12,460 bases of DNA from Hydrogenothermus sp964516095. Lineage in GTDB: Bacteria; Aquificota; Aquificia; Aquificales; Hydrogenothermaceae. Below the pieces are notes generated by a model. That model saw only the letters and a list, made by a program, of their open reading frames with translations. It was not told the DNA's origin and did no database searches. The stretch spans positions 1-12,460 of the forward strand of contig CAZEYS010000044.1 of assembly GCA_964516095.1 (NCBI GenBank), written 5' to 3'. A program made the position numbers and the translations under genes. Of the stretch, positions 7,551 through 12,460 are shown one piece after another. Positions within the stretch are counted from its first letter, which is position 1, and each line of letters opens with the position of its first letter.

Positions 7551-7808
7551 TTGATTGACCCAAAGATGAATAAGGAAGATATAATACTTGACTTTGAAGT
7601 TGTCCTTTTGGATGATATATTAAAGTCAGAAAATATAAAGAAAGGCCGTCGTTTAAAGATAAAAAATCCTAAAATAATAGGGATGATAAATAGAGTTCCA
7701 TTTTACGAATGCGATATCATAATTATGAAAAATATTCCTCTTTTAAAAATAAAAAGTATTTTTGATGTGGCTGAATCTTTAGAAATAGAGGAAACTTTGA
7801 AGGAGTAG
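7551..7808 (+). CDS. Hypothetical protein between PilZ protein and FolD
   Basis: I do not recognise this 85-residue protein. The start is TTG 7551, with AGGGA (7540-7544) 6 bases upstream inside the PilZ gene; an ATG at 7566 would give 80 residues but has no clear ribosome-binding site. The protein is charged with alternating hydrophobic residues (FEVVLLDDIL, VPFYECDIIIM, NIPLLKIKSIF), suggesting a small alpha/beta or beta fold. It has one cysteine and no signal peptide or membrane helix. It is 2 bases downstream of the PilZ gene and 2 bases upstream of folD, so it is almost certainly co-transcribed with both. Its own 3' end carries the strong AAGGAG for folD. Codon use matches its neighbours, which supports it as a real gene. 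Confidence 0.75.
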   Translation: MIDPKMNKEDIILDFEVVLLDDILKSENIKKGRRLKIKNPKIIGMINRVPFYECDIIIMKNIPLLKIKSIFDVAESLEIEETLKE

Positions 7809-7810
7809 AA

Positions 7811-8695
7811 ATGGCAGTAATATTAGATGGAAAAAAGGTAGCTCAAAAAATAAAAAAACAGCTTAAAGAAGAAATTAAAGACTATATAAGAAAAGGCTTG
7901 AGAAATCCAAGTCTTGCAGTAATACTTGTTGGGAATAATCCAGCGAGTGAGATATATGTAAAAAACAAAAGAAAATCTTGTGAAGAAGTAGGAATAAAAT
8001 CAATCTACCTTCATCTGCAAGAGGATATACCTGAAGAGGAACTTCTAAAATATATAGACAAACTGAACAAAGACGAAGACGTTGACGGAATACTGGTTCA
8101 ACTTCCTTTACCTAAACATATAAATACCCAACAGATTTTAAACGCCATTGACCCAAGAAAAGATGTAGATGGTTTTCATCCAGAGAATGTTGGTAAACTT
8201 GCAACAGGTATGAAAGATGCCATAATTCCATGTACTCCTCTTGGTATATGGATTTTGCTTAAGGAATATAACATTGAAACTTATAAAAAAGATGTTGTTA
8301 TTGTTGGTGCAAGTAACATAGTAGGTAAACCTATGGCGCTTTTGTTCTTAAAAAATGAGGAAGCCACTGTAACAGTTTGCCATAGAAATACTAAAGATCT
8401 TGCTAAACATACAAGAGAAGCAGAAATATTAATTGTTGCTGCTGGGAAGGCTAATTTAATTACTGAAGATATGGTAAAAGAGGGAGCAGTTGTTGTAGAT
8501 GTTGGGATAAACAGGCTTGAAAATGGAAGAATTGTTGGAGATACAGATTTTGAAAATTTAATAAAAAAAGTTTCAGCCATAACGCCTGTTCCAGGTGGTG
8601 TAGGACCAATGACTGTAGCATCTTTGCTGATAAATACAGTAAGTGTTTATAGGCAGAAGTTTGGCTTTTCAAAACATCCTTTAACTGATATTTGA
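7811..8695 (+). CDS. folD: Bifunctional methylene-THF dehydrogenase / methenyl-THF cyclohydrolase FolD
   Basis: Interconverts 5,10-methylene-, 5,10-methenyl- and 10-formyl-tetrahydrofolate, normally with NADP(H), supplying one-carbon units for purines and formyl-Met-tRNA. All 294 residues, a standard length, are present. The catalytic Tyr-x3-Lys pair is Y49/K53 (YVKNK). DGILVQLPLP is at 92-101, KDVDGFHPENVG at 117-128, and the Rossmann nucleotide site VIVGASNIVGKP at 163-174. The C-terminal signature TPVPGGVGPMTVA is at 258-270. AAGGAG at 7800-7805 lies 5 bases before ATG. It is the last gene of the PilZ-orf-folD operon. Why a c-di-GMP receptor shares a transcript with a folate enzyme is not clear; it may be chance clustering. 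TTGACA overlaps its stop codon and may begin the next promoter. Confidence 0.97.
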   Translation: MAVILDGKKVAQKIKKQLKEEIKDYIRKGLRNPSLAVILVGNNPASEIYVKNKRKSCEEVGIKSIYLHLQEDIPEEELLKYIDKLNKDEDVDGILVQLPLPKHINTQQILNAIDPRKDVDGFHPENVGKLATGMKDAIIPCTPLGIWILLKEYNIETYKKDVVIVGASNIVGKPMALLFLKNEEATVTVCHRNTKDLAKHTREAEILIVAAGKANLITEDMVKEGAVVVDVGINRLENGRIVGDTDFENLIKKVSAITPVPGGVGPMTVASLLINTVSVYRQKFGFSKHPLTDI

Positions 8696-8719
8696 CATAG
8701 CTTTTTTATAAGCTTTAAG
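8692..8719 (+). promoter_or_regulatory. Possible promoter for the 101-residue orphan gene
   Basis: A perfect TTGACA (8692-8697) overlaps the folD stop codon. After 16 bases lies TTTAAG (8714-8719), only a 4/6 match to TATAAT. A better -10 match, TATGAT (8722-8727), is 24 bases away, which is too far. There is no terminator of any strength between folD and the next gene, so read-through from folD is also possible. Confidence 0.35.
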
Positions 8720-8764
8720 TATATGATGTGCTTATGTATAACAGTTCAAAGGAGTGAGCAAATA

Positions 8765-9070
8765 ATGCCAGATTTTACAAAAGCAGGAAGCGATAGAGGA
8801 GATATAGAAAAACAGCTCAAACATCTGCTTATATCTGCAAATCTGACCTACCATTCTTATTTACATGCGATAGAAGACTTAACAGAAGAGGAGTTAAAAG
8901 CTGACCTTGAAGAGTATTTAGACCAGATAAATATAGAGATAATACCTGTCATAAAACTTACAGAAAGTTTAGGTGAAGAACATCTAATAGAGAAAGCATA
9001 TAAAGTTAAAGGGGTATATGATAAGCTTGTTGATACTATAAAGCAGAGAATAGAAGAGATTACTAAATAA
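8765..9070 (+). CDS. Hypothetical helical protein, 101 residues
   Basis: I do not recognise the family. The protein is acidic and looks almost entirely helical, with long amphipathic stretches (IEKQLKHLLISANL, LTEEELKADLEEYLDQI, DKLVDTIKQRIEEI). It has no cysteine, signal peptide or membrane segment, and suggests a small helical bundle or coiled-coil dimer. I chose ATG 8765 because AGGAG at 8750-8754 precedes it by 10 bases; an in-frame ATG at 8723 would add 14 residues of poor composition and place the ribosome-binding site inside the gene. It stands 69 bases after folD, a large gap for this window, and converges on the DUF502 gene with an 8-base coding overlap. Composition matches its neighbours, so there is no sign of recent transfer. 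Confidence 0.75.
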   Translation: MPDFTKAGSDRGDIEKQLKHLLISANLTYHSYLHAIEDLTEEELKADLEEYLDQINIEIIPVIKLTESLGEEHLIEKAYKVKGVYDKLVDTIKQRIEEITK

Positions 9071-9086
9071 AATCTATCTCTTTTTT
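9054..9086 (+). terminator. Probable terminator at the convergent gene overlap
   Basis: AAGAGAT (9054-9060) pairs with ATCTCTT (9076-9082), giving a 7-bp stem and 15-base loop, running into a T tract (9081-9086) on the plus strand. The stem is AT-rich and would be weak in a thermophile, but position and T run fit termination of the 101-residue gene. It overlaps the last codons of both convergent genes. Confidence 0.45.
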
Positions 9087-9659
9087 AACAACTAAGCCAC
9101 CAGATAGGATTATTTTAGTAGCTTCATCTATTGTCATGTTTGTATTTATTACATCTGACTTTTTCACAAATACTGTATAACCAGAAGTTGGATTTGGTGC
9201 AGTTGGTACGTATACTGCCAGATAGTCTTCTCCATTTATTTTAAGCTCATTTGCAACAAAACCAATAGAAAACATACCTTTTCTGGGAAATTCCACTAAA
9301 ACAGTTTGTTTAAAATTTCCTTTTTTGTTTGCCAAAAGAGATTCTAACGTTTGTTTTGTAGCTGAATAAATTGCTCTTACAAGGGGAATTTTTGCTATTA
9401 GTTTGTCCCAAAGAGTAAACAGTTTTTTTCCAAAGTAGTTTTGTGCAAGCAAACCTGTAACTAAAACCAGTAGCAGCGTTATAAAAACTCCAATCCCTGG
9501 TATATCAGGAATATTTATAAACAGTCTTATATAAGGAAGAATTAAATTATTAACAAATGCAAGTAAGGATAGAACTACCCATAAGGTTATCCCTATAGGT
9601 AGCAGTATGAAAAAACCAGTTATTAGTGCTGATCTGAGTTTTAATATTACTTTTTTCAT
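9063..9659 (-). CDS. DUF502 family membrane protein
   Basis: Inner-membrane protein of unknown function (DUF502 family). The 198 residues begin with a short basic segment, then two membrane helices (about 12-34 and 55-77), then a soluble beta-rich domain. Family signatures are IPLVRAIYSATKQ (91-103), TAPNPTSGY (153-161) and MTIDEATKIILSGG (175-188). The ATG overlaps the stop of the upstream protease gene in an ATGA arrangement (9656-9659), and no Shine-Dalgarno sequence is present, so translation should be coupled to the protease. This suggests that the two are made in a fixed ratio and may work together at the membrane; that is inference from gene order only. The 3' end overlaps the convergent 101-residue gene by 8 bases. 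Confidence 0.9.
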   Translation of the reverse strand: MKKVILKLRSALITGFFILLPIGITLWVVLSLLAFVNNLILPYIRLFINIPDIPGIGVFITLLLVLVTGLLAQNYFGKKLFTLWDKLIAKIPLVRAIYSATKQTLESLLANKKGNFKQTVLVEFPRKGMFSIGFVANELKINGEDYLAVYVPTAPNPTSGYTVFVKKSDVINTNMTIDEATKIILSGGLVVKKEIDFI

Positions 9660-10513
9660 GGTTTAGTATTATGTGTAGAGTTTCCCGGTCTCTGGTAAGG
9701 TACAGGAATATACTGGACTGCTTGGGTTCCTGCTGGTTGAGGATATAGTTCCATTAAAGCGTAAACTTCCTCTGGTACATCTGTGGATACTCTTAAACCA
9801 AGTTCTTTAGCTTTCTCTACAGTTATTGGATAGTCGTGAGTATATTTACCTAATGACAGTTCTTCTGCTACTTTTGTTGCAACTTCTTCTGAATAACCTT
9901 TTTTAAGAAGTAGAGATTTAACGTTTTCGTACATTTGCTTTAAGGCTTTTTCACTTACATCTATCTTGACCCAGGTTTCATCATCTATTTCATTTGGGTC
10001 TTTTATATCTTTTACTTTAACTATAGATGCTGCTGGCTCCTGTCCAAGCTGTGGGTCTACAGGTCCTAAAACTGCGTGTTTATCCATTATTATTTTATCT
10101 GCAGCTAAGGCTATCAGGGTACCTCCTGACATTGCGTAATGTGGAACAATAACTCTTACTTCTGCTTCATGGTCCGCAAGAGCCTGTGCTATTTGAGTAG
10201 CTGCAAGGGCAAGTCCACCTGGTGTGTGTATTATAAAATCAATAGGCATATCCTTTGGAGTTAGTCTTATTGCTCTTAATACCTGTTCTGAGTCTTCAAT
10301 CGTTATAAATCTCATCATAAAAAATCCTAAAAACGAACGAGTTTCTTGCCTGTGTATCATGGTTATAACTCTGGATTTTCTTTTTTCCTCTATGGCTCTG
10401 ATAAGTCTTTCTCTACTCCATTCAAGAGTTTGAGCTTTAAGCATAGGGAAAAATAGTAAAAATAGAAATATTATCCAGAATAACTGGCTTATTAAAACAC
10501 TATATGGATCCAT
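9656..10513 (-). CDS. Membrane-anchored ClpP-class serine protease (SDH_sah family)
   Basis: ClpP/crotonase-fold serine protease of the 'serine dehydrogenase proteinase' family (formerly DUF114), which often carries an N-terminal membrane anchor. The 285 residues begin with one hydrophobic helix (about 8-25), most likely an anchor since no signal-peptidase site is evident, followed by the protease fold. The oxyanion-region motif is HTPGG (96-100) and the probable nucleophile is S129 in PHYAMSGGT. HAVLGPVDPQLGQ is at 146-158, and KYTHDYPIT with H226 (223-231) is a candidate for the general base, though I cannot assign the dyad firmly from sequence alone. A Pro/Gln-rich tail (about 257-285) follows. 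AGGAGG at 10521-10526 lies 7 bases before ATG and overlaps the dUTPase stop. The DUF502 gene is coupled directly downstream. Confidence 0.9.
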   Translation of the reverse strand: MDPYSVLISQLFWIIFLFLLFFPMLKAQTLEWSRERLIRAIEEKRKSRVITMIHRQETRSFLGFFMMRFITIEDSEQVLRAIRLTPKDMPIDFIIHTPGGLALAATQIAQALADHEAEVRVIVPHYAMSGGTLIALAADKIIMDKHAVLGPVDPQLGQEPAASIVKVKDIKDPNEIDDETWVKIDVSEKALKQMYENVKSLLLKKGYSEEVATKVAEELSLGKYTHDYPITVEKAKELGLRVSTDVPEEVYALMELYPQPAGTQAVQYIPVPYQRPGNSTHNTKP

Positions 10514-10525
10514 CTTAAAACCTCC

Positions 10526-11203
10526 TCAATTTAAGCTTTTAAATGTTTCTCTTATTTTTTCTTCAAGCTCTTCTTTTGTTTTTATATTTTTTACTATTTC
10601 AAACAGGTATTTATTGTCCTCTATCCCGTTGATTACTTTTTTATATTTTCCTTCTTTATAGCCTGTTTCCTGTCTTATATGGTTTAGGATATTCTTTCCA
10701 ATGTATAAGAGATAGAGTTTGTCAAAGGATAGAGTGTTTCTTACAAGTAAACCGAAGAAAAAAATACCTTCCAGAGGGCTTTCTTTTAAAAATCCTTCTG
10801 CAACCCTTTCTATTAAAAATATTAATTTATTATTGTACTCGGTTTCCCCTAAATAGTGATTTAGGTACGCACCATTTATGTTTATATTGTGAAAATCCTC
10901 ATTTATACCTTTTTCAAAAGTTTTGATATAATCGCTTTCAAGTGCATCTGAAATGTTTTCATAGTCCAGGAGAATATAGGAGAGTATAAAATGCCATATG
11001 TCTACAACTTCTATTTTTAGATTATCTAAATCTGCCGTCTGTTTTTTCCACCACTTCCATGGAAGGCTGTCAACAGCTTCTGCACACTCTATCCATATTG
11101 CTCTTGTGAAATCTTCTTTTGTTCTTTCTTTTCGCCAGTTTTTATTTATTTTTGAATTTAATTCTTGTTGCAGTTGAAGCATTTCAAGTATCTGTGTTTT
11201 CAT
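10526..11203 (-). CDS. All-alpha dimeric dUTPase (dUTPase_2 / MazG-like superfamily)
   Basis: Hydrolyses dUTP (and usually dUDP) to dUMP, preventing uracil incorporation and feeding thymidylate synthesis. The 225-residue helical protein shows the metal-binding pattern of the dimeric dUTPases: E39-x2-E42 in WIECAEAVDSLPWKWWK and E65-x2-D68 in KIEVVDIWHF. It also has the C-terminal signature RQETGYKEGKYKK (177-189), which contacts the nucleotide in characterised Campylobacter-type enzymes. A trimeric Dut is not seen in this window. The ATG directly abuts the upstream stop (TAAATG), with AGGAG at 11209-11213 inside the preceding gene, so translation is probably coupled. The middle part (about 75-160) is more diverged than the motif regions. 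Another all-alpha NTP pyrophosphatase specificity is possible but less likely. Confidence 0.85.
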   Translation of the reverse strand: MKTQILEMLQLQQELNSKINKNWRKERTKEDFTRAIWIECAEAVDSLPWKWWKKQTADLDNLKIEVVDIWHFILSYILLDYENISDALESDYIKTFEKGINEDFHNININGAYLNHYLGETEYNNKLIFLIERVAEGFLKESPLEGIFFFGLLVRNTLSFDKLYLLYIGKNILNHIRQETGYKEGKYKKVINGIEDNKYLFEIVKNIKTKEELEEKIRETFKSLN

Positions 11204-11542
11204 TTAAACTCCTAAGGCTTTTTTTACTATATTTAATCTGTTTTCCATTTTTTCTGTATCCTTTTCTTCTTTAAAAAACTCTAATATTTCGACGTCGTTT
11301 ATCTTTATATTGCTTATACTTTGACCTTTTATTTTTTCACATATTAAATCAGCAATAGCCATTAATTTTTTACATCTTTTAGATGAATTGAATTTAGCAT
11401 CTATTATTTTTCCATTTTCTTCTTTTATAAAACACACTACCTTATGGACCCCTTCTTTAGCTTCTCCTAAAACTTTAAAACCTTCAGGTTTTTCTTCTAC
11501 AAAGTTTTTTAACCCTTGCTTATGATACTGAGAAACTTTCAT
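11204..11542 (-). CDS. Small IscU/NifU-like (or TSCPD-like) protein with degenerate metal site
   Basis: The 112-residue protein resembles the N-terminal NifU/IscU scaffold fold: a beta hairpin VVCFIKEENGKIIDAKF (35-51), then a Cys followed by a helix (RCKKLMAIADLICEKIKG, 56-73), QSISNI, and a final helix after FFKEEKDTEKMENRL. C57 occupies the place of the second ligand cysteine of IscU. The first ligand (usually in a CGD motif) and the third (before the last helix, here near M99/E100) are absent. The other cysteines, C37 and C68, are in positions unlike the ligands. A role as an ordinary iron-sulfur scaffold is therefore doubtful. The start overlaps the SNF2 gene by 23 bases and has AGGGG 6-7 bases upstream. 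The dUTPase gene begins immediately after its stop. The fold assignment is by eye and only moderately sure; a TSCPD-type domain is the main alternative. Confidence 0.6.
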   Translation of the reverse strand: MKVSQYHKQGLKNFVEEKPEGFKVLGEAKEGVHKVVCFIKEENGKIIDAKFNSSKRCKKLMAIADLICEKIKGQSISNIKINDVEILEFFKEEKDTEKMENRLNIVKKALGV

Positions 11543-12460
11543 TTTTATCCCCTATTCCGATTATGCTTAGAAGGTCATCTATTGTTATATCTTCTTTTTT
11601 ATATTTTACACTATCTACAACATTGTTTATGAGTTTTTTCTTTTCCTGAACCTTTTGAAGTATTTTTTCTTCTATTGTATTTTTTGTTATTAAGGTGTGA
11701 ATTATTACTTTATTTTTCTGTCCTATTCTATGTACTCTGTCTTCAGCTTGCCACATTTTTGCTGGGTTCCAGTGTATATCAAAAAATATCACATAGTTTG
11801 AATTTGTTAAAGTTAATCCTTCTCCTGCAGACCCGATTGTTCCTATAAATATTTTATAGTCTTTTTCCAGTTTAAATTTCTTTAACGCAAGATTTTTTTC
11901 TTTATGGTTCATTTTCCCATGAAACACCGCTATTTTTGTATCTTTTATTTTTTCTGTTAAGTAATGGTAAATCTTTTCAACACCATAGGTGTAAAAGTTT
12001 GTGAAAATTACTACTTTTTCTTCATTTTCTATAAGTTCTTCAACTATTTCTTTTAAGCGAACAGCTTTAGGGCTTTCTAAACTACTGGATGGAAAATTAC
12101 AGATTTGTCTCAGTTTTTGGATAGATTGTATTAGATTTTTTTTCAGTAAAAATTTGAATTTTTTATCTTTTTTATGTCTTTCAATTAGATTTGTTATCCG
12201 TTCCTGCTCTTTACCTAAGATATAATCATACTCCTGTTTTTGGGATGGTGAAAGTTCCAATTTTTCAATTATAGGAGGGATTTTGTCTGGGAGCTGTTTT
12301 AAAACATCTTTTTTTAGTCTTCGAAGCATTATTGGTTTTAATAACTCTTTTACTCTTTCAGGAGAAATATTTTCATCTAAGCTTTTATCTGGAAACAGAA
12401 ATTCGTATAAGGATAAAAACTCTTTTATGTTATTTTGTATAGGTGTTCCTGTTAAAGCCC
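11520..12460 (-). CDS. SNF2-family DNA-dependent ATPase/helicase, C-terminal 312 residues (runs off right edge)
   Basis: Swi2/Snf2-type motor that translocates on double-stranded DNA to displace or remodel bound proteins. The frame is open to the window edge, so the start, motif I (Walker A) and motif II (DExx) lie outside. Seen here, in order: motif III as ALTGTPIQNN at the very edge; MLRRLKKDV (44-52 of the fragment); the second RecA lobe with VFHGKMN; and motifs V and VI as GSAGEGLTL and WQAEDRVHRIGQ. The KNTIEEKIL helix follows, and then a short tail with no further domain. An internal ATG at 12329 is not the true start, because motif III lies upstream of it. The end overlaps the IscU-like gene by 23 bases. 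Bacterial SNF2 proteins include RapA-like and stand-alone forms; the missing N-terminus decides which this is. Confidence 0.93.
   Translation of the reverse strand, partial: ALTGTPIQNNIKEFLSLYEFLFPDKSLDENISPERVKELLKPIMLRRLKKDVLKQLPDKIPPIIEKLELSPSQKQEYDYILGKEQERITNLIERHKKDKKFKFLLKKNLIQSIQKLRQICNFPSSSLESPKAVRLKEIVEELIENEEKVVIFTNFYTYGVEKIYHYLTEKIKDTKIAVFHGKMNHKEKNLALKKFKLEKDYKIFIGTIGSAGEGLTLTNSNYVIFFDIHWNPAKMWQAEDRVHRIGQKNKVIIHTLITKNTIEEKILQKVQEKKKLINNVVDSVKYKKEDITIDDLLSIIGIGDKNESFSVS

Noticed and set aside
8699..8714. AGCTT/AAGCT hairpin after folD as a terminator
   Set aside because: The stem is only 5 bp and AT-rich, and it is not followed by a T run.
8723..8764. Upstream ATG at 8723 for the 101-residue protein
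   Set aside because: The Shine-Dalgarno AGGAG lies inside that extension, just ahead of ATG 8765, and the added residues (MMCLCITVQRSEQI) look like a translated leader.
11520..12329. Reading the SNF2 gene as a complete 269-residue protein starting at ATG 12329
   Set aside because: The same frame stays open to the window edge and encodes ALTGTPIQNN (SNF2 motif III) upstream, so the gene continues past 12460.
9063..12460. A DISARM-type or other SNF2-containing defence island
   Set aside because: No methyltransferase, phospholipase, nuclease or other defence partner is visible; the neighbours are dUTPase, a protease and a DUF502 protein, and composition is uniform with the housekeeping genes.
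1..12460. CRISPR arrays, tRNA or rRNA genes, insertion sequences and riboswitches
   Set aside because: No regularly spaced repeats, cloverleaf-like segments, transposase or long leaders were found on either strand; every gap is about 90 bases or less.

Overview
The window is a compact, AT-rich stretch of bacterial chromosome with almost no non-coding DNA: the largest gap between genes is about 90 bases. Coding strands are rich in A and G (AAA, GAA, AGA/ATA codons). Together with the gene set, this looks like a low-GC thermophile, and my best guess is the Aquificota (Hydrogenothermaceae: Sulfurihydrogenibium/Persephonella-like). That placement is inference from style and content, not from a search. 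No IS element, prophage, CRISPR array, tRNA or rRNA is visible, and no stretch over 300 bases lacks a gene.

Left block (1-3325, minus strand): a tight rlmN - small heat-shock protein - lon operon. It joins 23S rRNA/tRNA methylation to a holdase chaperone and the ATP-dependent Lon protease; Lon is cut by the left edge before its proteolytic domain. It diverges from rpsO-pnp (3416-5829, plus), the classical pairing of ribosomal protein S15 with polynucleotide phosphorylase. The 90-bp divergent gap carries overlapping promoters for both directions. pnp ends tail-to-tail with dprA (5826-6896, minus), and the pnp terminator hairpin lies inside the 3' end of dprA.

Middle block (6922-8695, plus): a three-gene operon of a YcgR-like PilZ protein with intact c-di-GMP-binding motifs, an 80-85-residue unknown protein, and FolD for one-carbon folate metabolism. 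A 101-residue helical protein of unknown function follows behind its own possible promoter, and overlaps the next gene tail-to-tail by 8 bases.

Right block (9063-12460, minus strand): five packed or overlapping genes read from right to left. They are the C-terminal half of a SNF2-family ATPase (cut by the right edge), a small IscU/NifU-like protein lacking most metal-ligand cysteines, an all-alpha dimeric dUTPase, a membrane-anchored ClpP-class serine protease (SDH family), and a DUF502 membrane protein translationally coupled to the protease.

Most of the window is ordinary housekeeping. I see no clearly new defence or mobile system. The points worth a second look are the protease/DUF502 pair, the degenerate IscU-like protein in its unusual setting, the two unknown small proteins, and the regulatory signals folded into overlapping genes.
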